Source: Nocardia harenae NBRC 108248 (lineage in GTDB: Bacteria; Actinomycetota; Actinomycetes; Mycobacteriales; Mycobacteriaceae). From it: DNA of 64,000 nucleotides. Shown in pieces: positions 49,753-58,591 of this stretch. Under the pieces are notes generated by a model. It saw nothing but the letters and a program-made list of their open reading frames with translations, was not told where the DNA came from and searched no databases. A program made the translations under genes and the position numbers. Location: contig NZ_BDBH01000002.1 of the NCBI RefSeq assembly GCF_001612885.1, forward strand, positions 434,016-498,015. The letters are read 5' to 3'. How positions within the stretch are numbered: position 1 is the stretch's first letter; each line of letters begins with the position of its first letter.

Positions 49753-50223
49753 TCACGAGGCCCTCGGCTGCTCGACGAGGGCCCGCACCGCCTCCCGCAC
49801 GTCCGCCGCCATCGGCAGCCCGGAGAGCGATTCCGCGTCGATCCAGGCGTGGTCGTCGTGTTCGCCCGGTGCCAGCGAGACCTCCCCCGGCTCGGTTTCC
49901 ACCAGGAATCCGAATTTCCGCACGCGGGCCCGGCGCCGGGTCGCGTAGTCGGTGGCGCCGAGGTATTCGGTGATCCGGCGCAGCCGCAGCCCGGATTCCT
50001 CCAGCAGTTCCCTGGCTACCGATTCCGCGAATGTCTCGCCGGATTCCACCCCGCCACCCGGCAACTCGTACAAACCGCCCCGATAGTCACCGGGCACCCG
50101 GCGGACCACCAGCAGTTTGCGTTCGCGGAACACCGCCACGCCGACCACGAAATCCGAAATTCCGTCACGCGCGGCGACACTCCGGAGTTCGCGCTCCAGC
50201 CGTTCGAGCCCTTCGGGTCGCAT
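49753..50223 (-). CDS. Nudix hydrolase
   Basis: A 156-residue protein with a complete Nudix box, GGGVESGETFAESVARELLEESGLRL (about residues 57-82), in front of which LYELPG sits. The helical N-terminus (EGLERLERELRSVAA) is not typical of MutT and may provide dimer contact. Substrate unknown. ATG 50223 is supported by GGAGG 9 bases upstream. It is upstream of and close to the MFS gene, and divergent from the pirin gene. Confidence 0.85.
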   Translation of the reverse strand: MRPEGLERLERELRSVAARDGISDFVVGVAVFRERKLLVVRRVPGDYRGGLYELPGGGVESGETFAESVARELLEESGLRLRRITEYLGATDYATRRRARVRKFGFLVETEPGEVSLAPGEHDDHAWIDAESLSGLPMAADVREAVRALVEQPRAS

Positions 50224-50467
50224 CACCCGCCACCTCCGCTCACGTTGTGCCGCTCGGCATCCCGCCCTCCGCCCAGCCGTTCCCCCGCACCGGTTCGTCC
50301 ACTTTGCCGTATACCGATGGCAGCGAGCGAATCGCGCCCGCTTCGTCACGGTCCGTTCATGTGGCGGTCGTCCGCGTAAAGTCCGAGGCGCCGGACTTTT
50401 CACGAGGAATTCGGGGAACCGCGACCAGGGGTGCTCCTAGCCTGAAGAAAGACCGAGAGGAGGGCGG

Positions 50468-51241
50468 GTGTCCACGCTCACCACACCGCACATCGACATC
50501 CATCGGGCCAGCGATCGAATGAAGACCCGAATCGCCTGGCTGGATTCCAAGCATTCCTTCTCCTTCGGCCCGCACTACGACCCGGAGAACACGCACCACG
50601 GGCTGCTGCTGGTGAACAATGACGATGTGGTCGCGCCCGGCCAGGGTTTCGAGACGCACCCGCACCGGGACATGGAGATCGTCACCTGGGTGCTGGAGGG
50701 CAGCCTGGTGCACCAGGACTCGCTCGGCCACAGCGGCGTCGTCTACCCGGGGCTGGCCCAGCGCATGAGCGCGGGCACCGGCATCCTGCACTCGGAGAAG
50801 AACGATTCCTGGCGCGCCGACCCGCACTTCTCCGCGCACGACGAGCCGGTGCACTTCGTGCAGATGTGGGTGGTGCCGGACGAGCCCGGGCTGACCCCCG
50901 GCTACCAGCAGCGCGAGATCGACGACGAGCTCGCGCGCGGCGGGCTGATCACGGTGGCCTCCGGCATGCCGCGGCACCGCGAGCACGCCGCCATCACGCT
51001 GAACAGCTCGCACGCCGCGCTGCACGTGGCCCGGCTGGCGCCGGAGCAGACGGTGCAGCTGCCGAACGCGCTCTACCTGCACGTCTTCGTGGCGCGCGGC
51101 GAGGTCACGATGGAGGGCGCGGGCCCGCTGGACGAGGGCGACGCGGTGCGCGCCACCCGCACCGGCGGCCAGCGGATCACCGCGCTGCGCCCGTCCGAGG
51201 TGCTGATCTGGGAGATGCACGCGCGGCTCGGCGCGGGCTGA
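50468..51241 (+). CDS. pirin family bicupin protein
   Basis: A 257-residue pirin-like protein with the N-terminal cupin metal site in FETHPHRDMEIVTWVLEG and, later, HSEKN with QMWVVPDEPG, matching the YhhW/pirin pattern (His, His, His, Glu). Some members are quercetin dioxygenases; others are redox-linked regulators. The actual activity here cannot be decided. The GTG start at 50468 follows GAGGAGGG. Divergent from the Nudix gene. Confidence 0.9.
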   Translation: MSTLTTPHIDIHRASDRMKTRIAWLDSKHSFSFGPHYDPENTHHGLLLVNNDDVVAPGQGFETHPHRDMEIVTWVLEGSLVHQDSLGHSGVVYPGLAQRMSAGTGILHSEKNDSWRADPHFSAHDEPVHFVQMWVVPDEPGLTPGYQQREIDDELARGGLITVASGMPRHREHAAITLNSSHAALHVARLAPEQTVQLPNALYLHVFVARGEVTMEGAGPLDEGDAVRATRTGGQRITALRPSEVLIWEMHARLGAG

Positions 51242-51367
51242 ACCTCGCCGACCGGACATCCTGCCCTGGGATCATTAACATCCCATCCCTACCGGTGCGA
51301 TCCATTCGGCGAGCGCATGCCGCACCGCACCGGTCCGGCGCACGGCACCCGAACCGAGAGGACAGCC

Positions 51368-51841
51368 ATGTCGCACTACCCGCCCCCGGGCCAGTACCCG
51401 CCGTCCGGGCAGTACCCCCCGCCGCCCGGACAGCCCGGCTACTGGCAGGAGTCGCCCAAGGGCAAGGGCCTCGCGATCACCGCCCTCGTCCTCGGCATCA
51501 TCGCGCTGCTCAGCTGCTGGACCCTGGTCGGCGGCATCCTGTTCGGCGTCTTCGCCATCATCTTCGGGCTGATCGCCGGGATCAAGGCGCGGGCGGGCAC
51601 CGCGGGTGGCGGCGGCATGGCCGTCGCGGGCGCGCTGCTCGGCCTGGCCGGCATCGTGATCAGCGTGGTGATCGGGCTGTTCTTCTGGAACATCTTCGAG
51701 GACGCCGGCTTCACCGACTTCGTCGACTGCGTCAGCAACGCGGGCAACGACCAGGCCGAGATCCAGCGGTGCGAGGACGAGTTCAACCAGAACGTCCAGG
51801 ACCGGTTCAGCATCACCCTCACCCCCGGCCCCACCAACTGA
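51368..51841 (+). CDS. DUF4190 membrane protein
   Basis: A 157-residue protein. Pro/Tyr/Gln-rich N-terminus (PPPGQYPPSGQYPPPPGQPGY, shown only as the PPxGQY repeat) leads to a pair of transmembrane helices (about 37-60, LAITALVLGIIALLSCWTLVGGI; 68-100) with the DUF4190 GIKARAGTAGGGGMAVAGALLG loop, and a soluble acidic C-terminus with two cysteines (DCVSN, RCEDEF) that may form a disulfide outside the membrane. Function unknown. ATG 51368 follows GAGAGGAC. Confidence 0.8.
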   Translation: MSHYPPPGQYPPSGQYPPPPGQPGYWQESPKGKGLAITALVLGIIALLSCWTLVGGILFGVFAIIFGLIAGIKARAGTAGGGGMAVAGALLGLAGIVISVVIGLFFWNIFEDAGFTDFVDCVSNAGNDQAEIQRCEDEFNQNVQDRFSITLTPGPTN

Positions 51842-51881
51842 CCCGGCCACGGAAGGGCGGGTGCGTCGGCATACTGGATTC

Positions 51882-53903
51882 GTGACCTCCGATGAACTCA
51901 CCCGTCCTTCCGGTATCGATCTCAGCTACCTCGACGAGGGCGTGCGAGCGCAGGACGACCTGTTCACGCACGTCAACGGCAAGTGGCTGGCCGACTACGA
52001 GATCCCGGCGGACCGCGCCGTCGACGGCGCCTTCCGCACCCTGTACGACCAGGCCGAGCGGGACGTCAAGGCGATCATCCTGGAGGCCGCGGATTCCGCC
52101 GCGCCCGTCGGCAGCGACGCCCGCCGGATCGGCGACCTCTACCGCAGCTTCATGGACGAGGCCGCGATCGCCGCGGCAGGCGCCCAGCCCATCGCCGACG
52201 AGCTCGCCGCGGTGGCCGCGGTCACCGATCGCTCCGCCTTCGCCGCCCTCCTCGGCCGGCTGCAGCGCACCGGGGTGCGCGGCGCGGTCGGCGTCTACGT
52301 CGACACCGACGACAAGGATTCCTCCCGCTACCTGGTGTACCTGACCCAGTCCGGGATCGGCCTCCCCGACGAGTCGTACTACCGCGCCGAGGAGTACGCG
52401 GGCATTCGCGAGGAGTACGTCGCGCACATCGGCCGGATCTTCGCGGTCGCCGCCGCCGACGAGCGGGTGCGCCCGCTGCTCCCCGCCGACCTGGAGGGCA
52501 TCGGCGCCCGCATCCTGGAGCTGGAGCGCACCCTCGCCGCCGGCCACTGGGACGTGGTGCGCCGCCGCGACGCCAAGGCGAGCTACAACCCCACCACCCT
52601 GGCCGCGCTCACCGCCGAGCACCCCGGCTTCGACTGGGCCGCCTGGATCGGCGAACTCGCCGCCGGGCTGGACCGCCCCGGCTCCGAGATCTTCGCCGAG
52701 CTGGTGGTGCGCCAGCCCGATTACCTCGGCGTCTTCGCCGCCGCCTGGGCCGAGCGCCCGCTCGCGGACTGGCAGGCGTGGGCCGCCTGGCAGGTGCTGC
52801 GGGCCCGCGCCGCCTACCTCACCGACGAGCTGGTCGCCGAGAACTTCGCCTTCTACGGCCGCACCCTGACCGGCGCCACCGAGAACCGGGAGCGCTGGAA
52901 GCGCGGCGTCGCGCTGGTGCAGGAGTTGCTCGGCGAGGCGGTCGGCAAGCTCTACGTGGCCAGGCACTTCCCGCCGGAGGCGAAGGACCGGATGCTGGTG
53001 CTGGTCGGCAACCTGCAGGAGGCGTACCGGCGCAATATCGCCGAGCTGCCCTGGATGAGCCCGGAGACCAGGACCGCGGCGCTGGCCAAGCTGGAGAAGT
53101 TCACCCCCAAGATCGGCTACCCGGACAGCTGGCGGGACTACTCGGCCATCGTGATCGACCCGGCCGACCCGGTCGGCAACTACCGCCGCGGCTACGCCGC
53201 CGAGTTCGACCGCGATCTCGGCAAGCTGGGCGGCCCGGTGGATCGCGGTGAGTGGTTCATGACCCCGCAGACGGTGAACGCCTACTACAACCCCGGCATG
53301 AACGAGATCGTCTTCCCGGCCGCCATCCTGCAGCCGCCCTTCTTCGACATGCACGCCGACGACGCCGCCAACTACGGCGGCATCGGCGCGGTGATCGGCC
53401 ACGAGATCGGGCACGGCTTCGACGACCAGGGCGCCGAGTACGACGGCGACGGCAATCTGGTCGATTGGTGGAGCGATGCCGACCGCGCCGAGTTCGGCAC
53501 CCGCACGAAGGCGCTGATCGCCCAGTACGACGTGCTCTCCCCGCGGGCCCTGCCGGACGAGCACACGGTGAACGGCGAGTTCACCATCGGCGAGAACATC
53601 GGCGACCTCGGGGGGCTCTCGATCGCGCTGGCGGCTTACCGGATCTCGCTGGACGGCGCCGAGCCGCCGGTGCTCGACGGCCTCACCGGGCTGCAGCGAG
53701 TCTTCTACGGCTGGGCGCAGGTGTGGCGCACCAAGGCGCGGCCGGAGGAGGCGATCCGCAGGCTCGCGGTGGATCCGCACTCCCCGCCGGAGTTCCGCTG
53801 CAATGCCGTGGTCCGCAATATCGACAGCTTCCACGAGGCATTCGAGGTGCGGCCGGGCGACGGGCTCTACCTGGAGCCCGCGGAGCGCGTGCAGATCTGG
53901 TGA
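51882..53903 (+). CDS. M13 family metallopeptidase
   Basis: A 673-residue zinc peptidase of the neprilysin family. The zinc site is VIGHEIGHGFDDQG (HExxH) with the third ligand in GENIGDLGG. The C-terminal ends with SFHEAFEVRPGDGLYLEPAERVQIW, matching the family's CxxW end with IW. The N-terminus lacks a signal peptide or transmembrane anchor, so it is cytoplasmic or exported non-classically. The GTG at 51882 has no Shine-Dalgarno but lies 6 bases after CATACT (51870-51875), so the mRNA is probably leaderless. M. tuberculosis Zmp1 (Rv0198c) is a family member of similar size. Confidence 0.93.
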   Translation: MTSDELTRPSGIDLSYLDEGVRAQDDLFTHVNGKWLADYEIPADRAVDGAFRTLYDQAERDVKAIILEAADSAAPVGSDARRIGDLYRSFMDEAAIAAAGAQPIADELAAVAAVTDRSAFAALLGRLQRTGVRGAVGVYVDTDDKDSSRYLVYLTQSGIGLPDESYYRAEEYAGIREEYVAHIGRIFAVAAADERVRPLLPADLEGIGARILELERTLAAGHWDVVRRRDAKASYNPTTLAALTAEHPGFDWAAWIGELAAGLDRPGSEIFAELVVRQPDYLGVFAAAWAERPLADWQAWAAWQVLRARAAYLTDELVAENFAFYGRTLTGATENRERWKRGVALVQELLGEAVGKLYVARHFPPEAKDRMLVLVGNLQEAYRRNIAELPWMSPETRTAALAKLEKFTPKIGYPDSWRDYSAIVIDPADPVGNYRRGYAAEFDRDLGKLGGPVDRGEWFMTPQTVNAYYNPGMNEIVFPAAILQPPFFDMHADDAANYGGIGAVIGHEIGHGFDDQGAEYDGDGNLVDWWSDADRAEFGTRTKALIAQYDVLSPRALPDEHTVNGEFTIGENIGDLGGLSIALAAYRISLDGAEPPVLDGLTGLQRVFYGWAQVWRTKARPEEAIRRLAVDPHSPPEFRCNAVVRNIDSFHEAFEVRPGDGLYLEPAERVQIW

Positions 53904-53912
53904 AACGACGAA

Positions 53913-53939
53913 CGCCCCCGGTCGCGGAGACCGGGGGCG
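53913..53939. terminator. hairpin terminator between M13 peptidase and L,D-transpeptidase
   Basis: CGCCCCCGGTC (53913-53923), loop GCGGA, and its perfect inverse (53929-53939): 11-bp stem between two convergent genes. No T run, so perhaps factor-assisted. Confidence 0.6.
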
Positions 53940-53963
53940 CTCGCCCGCAAGGGGAAGGACGGC

Positions 53964-54863
53964 TCAGGGGTTCCAATCGCCGAGGCCGTCGGTGCTGGAG
54001 AGGGTGCCGCCGTCGGTGTTCTCCACGACCACGGGATCGCCCTTGGTGGCGTTCTCGAAGAACCACCGAGCATCCTCGGTGCTGAGGTTCAGGCAGCCGT
54101 GGCTCACATTGGCCCGGCCCTGCTGCCCCACCGACCACGGCGCGGCGTGCACGAAGATGCCGCTGTTGGAGATCCGGGTCGCGTACTCGACCTCGAGCTT
54201 GTAGCCCTCGGGGTCGGTGATCGGCACGCCGTAGGTGGAGGAGTCCATGGTCATCTTCTGCTGCTTCTCGCCCACGTAGTAGATGCCGTTCGGCGTCTCG
54301 TGCTTGGGCTTGCCCATGGAGGTCGGCATCTCCCGGATCACCTCGCCGTTGCGGGTGACGGTGAGGGTGTGCGTGTTGTCGTCCGCGGTCGCGATCACGG
54401 CGTCGCCGATGCGGAAGGCGCTGGTGGTGTCGCCCGCCTTCACCGTGACGTCGGTATTGGCCGGCCAGTAGTCGTTCGGCCGCCAGCGCACCTGCTGGTC
54501 CGAGCGCCAGTAGAAGTGGCCGGGCGTCTCGGTGGACGCGGTGACCTTGATGGCCCGCTCGGCCGCGCCGCGATCGGCGATCGGCTCCTTGAACGTGATG
54601 ATGATCGGCTGCGCCACGCCGACCGTCTCGCCGTCCGCGATATTGATCGACGGCGGCGCGAAGTTCGCCTGCGGCTCCGCGGGCGGGAGCACCTGGCCGT
54701 TGTTCGCCGAGCCGGTGTCGATCCCGGGAAGCAGCGGCTGGGCCTGTGCGGGCGCGACGATCAGGGCAGAGGCCGCCGCGATCGCCGCCGACAGCAGGAT
54801 GCCCCGCCGGACCCGGCTCACGGTCCCGCTGCTCAGAGCGACATGCATAGGTTTCTCGTCCAT
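53964..54863 (-). CDS. L,D-transpeptidase (YkuD domain), exported
   Basis: A 299-residue cell-wall enzyme that makes 3-3 peptidoglycan cross-links. An N-terminal signal or anchor helix (about 20-42) is followed by an Ig-like domain (IIITFKEPIADRGAAERAIKVTAS, YWRSDQQVRWRPNDYWPANTDV, in pieces) and a catalytic YkuD domain (about 145-290) with HAAPWSVGQQGRANVSHGCLN, the HX14-17[S/T]HGChN motif whose Cys is the nucleophile. Resembles mycobacterial Ldt proteins. ATG 54863 chosen; ATG 54848 would also work. Convergent with the M13 gene. Confidence 0.93.
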   Translation of the reverse strand: MDEKPMHVALSSGTVSRVRRGILLSAAIAAASALIVAPAQAQPLLPGIDTGSANNGQVLPPAEPQANFAPPSINIADGETVGVAQPIIITFKEPIADRGAAERAIKVTASTETPGHFYWRSDQQVRWRPNDYWPANTDVTVKAGDTTSAFRIGDAVIATADDNTHTLTVTRNGEVIREMPTSMGKPKHETPNGIYYVGEKQQKMTMDSSTYGVPITDPEGYKLEVEYATRISNSGIFVHAAPWSVGQQGRANVSHGCLNLSTEDARWFFENATKGDPVVVENTDGGTLSSTDGLGDWNP

Positions 54864-55190
54864 TCCATCTCTGCACGCCCACCGGCGCGGCGCGCGTGCG
54901 CGTAACGCCTGCCGGCGGATGAGATTCCTCGGTGACGCGGAGCCCTACGACACGACCCCGCACTTGATGACGACCCGACCCTGGCGTCATTCCTACCGGG
55001 CCACCCCGGGTCGGGGCCAGTTCAGGGGACGGGTCATAGCGCCGTATCCGAACGGTGAGCCGGATCACCGCGTGCGGCGGCGCGGCGGCGGGCGCGAGAA
55101 AGGTGCCGCTCATAGCGGTCGCACGGGCGGCGGCGGGCGGTGGCCCGCCATCTGGAATCGCCCGCTACCCAAACTTTTCGGTGAGCTAAA
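54864..55190. other. 327-base intergenic region
   Basis: Leader and promoter zone of the L,D-transpeptidase gene, and the 3' side of the small exported protein gene. Rich in short GC repeats; no gene, RNA or clear promoter was recognised. Confidence 0.3.
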
Positions 55191-55700
55191 TCACTCGAAG
55201 ACGGTCTGTCCGAACGGCGTGGCCACACAGCCGCGGCCGGTGGCCGCGTCCCAGGCGAGCGCGGCGGTGCCGAGGCAGACGACCTCGCCCGTCTCGGTGC
55301 GCACCTGCGCGCGCGAGCCGTCCAGCGCGACGGTGACCGCGAGCGAGCGGGCCGGTACCTCGGGGGTGATGGTGGTGCGCGCGACGGCGTCGCTGCCGTA
55401 GCCGAGCGCGATCGGGATGCCCGCGCTGCCCTCGCTCACCCCGACGCCGCCCGCGGCGCCGATGCCGAACGCCCTGGCGCCGGTCGCCGCGCTGGCGTAG
55501 CCGACGCCGTCCAGCCCGGCGGCGTGCGCCCGCCCGGAGGCATCGGAAATGGTCCGGCAGCCGGCTTGCCCCTCGATCAGCGTGACGTCGACGCCATTCG
55601 CCGAGGCGCAGCTCACCTGCGCGGCGGAGGCGGGGCCTGGCAGTAGAAGCGAGGTGCCGACCGCGGCGGCCGAGCAGACGATGGCGCTGATCAGCTTCAT
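55191..55700 (-). CDS. small secreted protein, hypothetical (DUF6764-like)
   Basis: A 169-residue protein with a signal peptide (MKLISAIVCSAAAVGTSLLL, cleavage near PASAA, residue about 27). The mature part is Ala/Gly-rich with four cysteines: VSCASANGVDVTLIEGQAGCRTIS and VCLGTAAL, RGCVATPFG, likely forming two disulfides. I associate this pattern with the family called DUF6764 in Nocardia, from memory only. Function unknown. ATG 55700 follows GGGGACTCGAC; the ribosome site is weak. Confidence 0.7.
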   Translation of the reverse strand: MKLISAIVCSAAAVGTSLLLPGPASAAQVSCASANGVDVTLIEGQAGCRTISDASGRAHAAGLDGVGYASAATGARAFGIGAAGGVGVSEGSAGIPIALGYGSDAVARTTITPEVPARSLAVTVALDGSRAQVRTETGEVVCLGTAALAWDAATGRGCVATPFGQTVFE

Positions 55701-55878
55701 GTCGAGTCCCCTTTCGCCCCCGGTGTCCACCATACGCAGCCCCGATCCGTCTGCGTCCACTCGACGCGATACCTCGGGATGGTGTATTCATTGCTTGATA
55801 TTTCCAGCATCGCTATGCCACTTCGGATTCATACGGGGGTACGAGTTCGGAGCGTTACAGGCTCGGGAGGACTGTTTC

Positions 55879-56496
55879 GTGTCTCGTCTCGTCGTTCGCC
55901 GTGTGCTCACGGCCACCTTCGGCGCGGTCGCCGCGCTGACCCTCATCGCGTGTAGCTCCACCGTCACCGGTACGGCGCAGCCCGAGATCGGCAACGGCAC
56001 CGTCGACGCCGTCTCCACCACGAGCACCCCGAAGCCGTCCGGCAAGCCCTCCAGCGGCAAGCCGACCCCGTCGAATGCCAACAACGGCGGCGACGTCGAT
56101 TTCGAGGCCGCGATCGGCGACTGCGTGACGCTCGGCGGCACCATCGACGACGCCACCATCGCCAAGGCGTCCTGCGGCAGCCGAGCCTCCAACTACAAGG
56201 TCATCGGCAAGGCGCCGACCAGCGGTGAGTGCATCAGCGACCGGGACAACTACTACGCCGAGACCATCAACAACGTGCAGACCGGCGCGCTCTGCCTGGA
56301 CATCGACTGGGTGGTCGGCGGCTGCATGGACGTCGGCGGCGACGACCCCAAGCGGATCGACTGCACCGAATCCGCCATCGAGGGCATCCGGGTCACCAAT
56401 ATCGTGCAGGGCACCGACGACGTGAGCGCCTGCAGCAGCGGCTCCGGCTTCAAGTACTCGGACCGCCGCTTCGTGGTCTGCGTGCAGGATCTGTAG
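55879..56496 (+). CDS. LppU/SCO3897-like lipoprotein
   Basis: A 205-residue predicted lipoprotein. Signal peptide RRVLTATFGAVAALTLIACSS contains the lipobox LIAC with the acylated Cys at about 24. A Thr/Ser/Pro-rich linker (KPSGKPSSGKPTPSNANN) leads to a domain with six cysteines (GDCVTLGG, KASCGSRA, GECISDRD, ALCLDIDW, GGCMDVGG, RIDCTESA), matching the LppU type. Function unknown, presumed cell-surface. The GTG at 55879 was chosen because GGGAGG lies 8 bases upstream. The intrinsic terminator follows immediately. Confidence 0.8.
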   Translation: MSRLVVRRVLTATFGAVAALTLIACSSTVTGTAQPEIGNGTVDAVSTTSTPKPSGKPSSGKPTPSNANNGGDVDFEAAIGDCVTLGGTIDDATIAKASCGSRASNYKVIGKAPTSGECISDRDNYYAETINNVQTGALCLDIDWVVGGCMDVGGDDPKRIDCTESAIEGIRVTNIVQGTDDVSACSSGSGFKYSDRRFVVCVQDL

Positions 56497-56510
56497 CGGT
56501 ACGCGCGACG

Positions 56511-56554
56511 AAAAAGGAGCGGGTGGGCCGGTTCGGCCCACCCGCTCCTTTTCT
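56511..56554. terminator. bidirectional intrinsic terminator
   Basis: A 14-bp perfect stem (56516-56529 with 56535-56548) and 5-base loop, with AAAAA before (56511-56515) and TTTT after (56549-56552). It serves the LppU-like gene on the plus strand and the convergent serine protease gene on the minus strand. Confidence 0.88.
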
Positions 56555-56564
56555 GTCTGCCGGA

Positions 56565-57239
56565 TCAGATGGGGCGGAACCCGGAGCCGATGCTGTTGCG
56601 GCCGTTCAGGTCGTCCATGATCGTCGTCATATTGGTGCCGACCTCGGGGCCGTAGCAGGCGAAGGCCAGGTAGGCGTTGACCATGCCGACCAGCTGGTTG
56701 CCGACCACCACCGGCGCGCCGGAATCGCCCTCGACCACGCACATCTGCGACCAGGTCTCGATATTGGTGGCGAAGACATCGCCCCAGGAGATGCCGCAGG
56801 TATTGCCGGTGGTGCGCCCCTCCTTGCACACGATCATCGGGAACGCGGCGGGGCCGCCGATGCCCGCGATGGTGACATTGCCGACCCGGTTCACCGGGGT
56901 GACGCGGCCCGGCTCGAACAGGATGACGGCGTAGTCGAGGCGCGGGTCGGAGTGCACGAAGCGGCCGACCGCCCCGGCACCGCGGTCCGCTTCGGCGTAC
57001 ACCTGTGCGCCGGGATCGCCGCAGTGGCCGGCGGTGATCCCCACCAGCCTGCCCGCGCCGTCGAAGCCAACGGTGGTGAGGGTGCACTCGAAGGCGTCGT
57101 CGATGACGATGCCGGAGCCGCCGCCGAGCACCGGCGCGCCGGGCTGCGCCTGCGCGGCGCCCGCGACGGGGCCGAGCAGCGCCGCTCCCAGCGCGACGGT
57201 GCAGGCGGCGCGTACCACCGTGGCGAGTGTGCTGAACAT
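56565..57239 (-). CDS. secreted S1 family serine protease
   Basis: A 224-residue chymotrypsin-fold protease with a signal peptide (residues 1-31, GPVAGAAQAQ). The catalytic triad is His in TAGHC, Asp in LDYAVILF and Ser in GDSGAPVV. Cysteines fit three disulfides (ECTLT/AGHC, IVCKEG/NTCGI, MCVVEG/FACYG). No pro-domain is obvious, unlike streptogrisins. Probably an extracellular protease of modest size. ATG 57239 is preceded by GGAGGG. Confidence 0.9.
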   Translation of the reverse strand: MFSTLATVVRAACTVALGAALLGPVAGAAQAQPGAPVLGGGSGIVIDDAFECTLTTVGFDGAGRLVGITAGHCGDPGAQVYAEADRGAGAVGRFVHSDPRLDYAVILFEPGRVTPVNRVGNVTIAGIGGPAAFPMIVCKEGRTTGNTCGISWGDVFATNIETWSQMCVVEGDSGAPVVVGNQLVGMVNAYLAFACYGPEVGTNMTTIMDDLNGRNSIGSGFRPI

Positions 57240-57732
57240 GTCCCTCCAGATCTGCCGAAAGCCCGCTCGATATCAATCGCTCCCGCACATCGTGTCAGTA
57301 ATCGCGGCCGGGTGGGGCATCCGCGAGGCGATCTGTGATTTCGACAGACGCCACGCCGTGTTTCTTCCATCCGGTGATAGCACTGACGTATTACAGTGTG
57401 GAACCCGCCGGTCCCGCTCGTGAGCGAAGTGCGACCTCGGGCTGTGTCCTGCCTGATTCGAATTTCGATGAAAGCGATTCGAAAAATAACACCCGTGCAC
57501 TCGGGAACCCCCGCTCACGGGGGTCTTCCACAAAGATGTTCTTATTGGTTGGATACCGGAAGTCGGAAAATGTCCGGGGTGTTGTCACGATTCATAGCCG
57601 GTTCCGTGCAGTGACCGGTATCTATGACGCCAATCACAGGGGTGTGCTGTGTTCGGGACTACCCCGTAGTAAGGTGCTCCGAGCGACGCAAGTCGTCGGG
57701 GCAGGTAACCGGCGTCGAGAAGGGGTGAGACA
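57240..57732. other. 493-base region upstream of the mce operon
   Basis: Contains the leaders of the protease gene and of the mce operon. A hairpin ACCCCCG-CTCA-CGGGGGT lies at 57507-57524, without a long T run. TAAGGT at 57670-57675 is a candidate -10 for the operon. The stretch from 57440 to 57560 is AT-richer than anything else near it. No gene was found. Confidence 0.4.
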
Positions 57733-58587
57733 GTGCAGTCGACCGAGAGTCCGCCCACGGGGTCGCGGCTGAGTGGCGCGGTCGATTGGACGAAGGGGTA
57801 CTGGGATGATCACCCCAAGCGATCCCTGGAGACCTTCGGCAGACAGATCCTCATGGGGATTGCCGCGGTGTCCGAGTTGTTCGTCGCCATATTTCGCCGG
57901 AGATTCCCGTTCGGGGAATTCGTGCGGCAATGCGCCTTCATGGCGAACGTCGCCGCCGCACCCACACTGCTGGTCGCCATTCCGATCGGCGTGATCGTCT
58001 CGATTCAGGTCGGTGCGGTGGCCGGGCAGGTCGGCGCCACGTCGTTCATCGGCGCGGCCAACGGCCTCGGCATCATCCAGCAGGGCGCCCCGCTGGTCAC
58101 CTCGATCATGATCGCGGGCGCGGTCGGCTCGGCCATCTGCGCCGACCTCGGCTCGCGCACCATCCGCGAGGAGATCGACGCCATGAAGGTGATGGGCGTC
58201 GACCCGTTGCGCCGCCTGGTCGCCCCCCGGCTCGGCGCGGCCATGCTGGTCAGCCTGCTGCTCTGCGGCTTCGTGGTCTTCGTCGGCTTCCTGACCGGCT
58301 ACATCTTCAATATCTTCGCGCAGGACGGCACGCCGGGCAGCTACGTCGGCACCTTCTCCTCGTTCGCGGTCACCCGCGACCTGCTCGTCGCCCTGGTCAA
58401 GTCGACGATCTTCGGCCTGCTCGCGGCGATCATCGCCTGCGACACCGGGCTCAACACCCGCGGCGGCCCCGGCGGCGTCGCCAACTCCGTGAACTCCGCG
58501 GTGGTCAGCTCGGCGATCATGCTCTTCGGCGTCAACCTGATCATCACGCAGATCTACAACGCAATCTTCCCCCCACAGGTGGTCTGA
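57733..58587 (+). CDS. yrbEA: MlaE/YrbE permease A of an mce lipid importer
   Basis: A 284-residue permease of the MlaE family, with about six transmembrane segments and the conserved EEIDAMKVMGVDPLRRLVAPR loop that couples to the ATPase. In mce systems YrbEA and YrbEB form the membrane channel, and Mce proteins form the periplasmic tunnel that imports lipids or sterols. GTG start preceded by AAGGGG at 7 bases; first gene of the operon. Which of the mce1-4 types it is cannot be told. Confidence 0.95.
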   Translation: MQSTESPPTGSRLSGAVDWTKGYWDDHPKRSLETFGRQILMGIAAVSELFVAIFRRRFPFGEFVRQCAFMANVAAAPTLLVAIPIGVIVSIQVGAVAGQVGATSFIGAANGLGIIQQGAPLVTSIMIAGAVGSAICADLGSRTIREEIDAMKVMGVDPLRRLVAPRLGAAMLVSLLLCGFVVFVGFLTGYIFNIFAQDGTPGSYVGTFSSFAVTRDLLVALVKSTIFGLLAAIIACDTGLNTRGGPGGVANSVNSAVVSSAIMLFGVNLIITQIYNAIFPPQVV

Positions 58588-58591
58588 GCCG

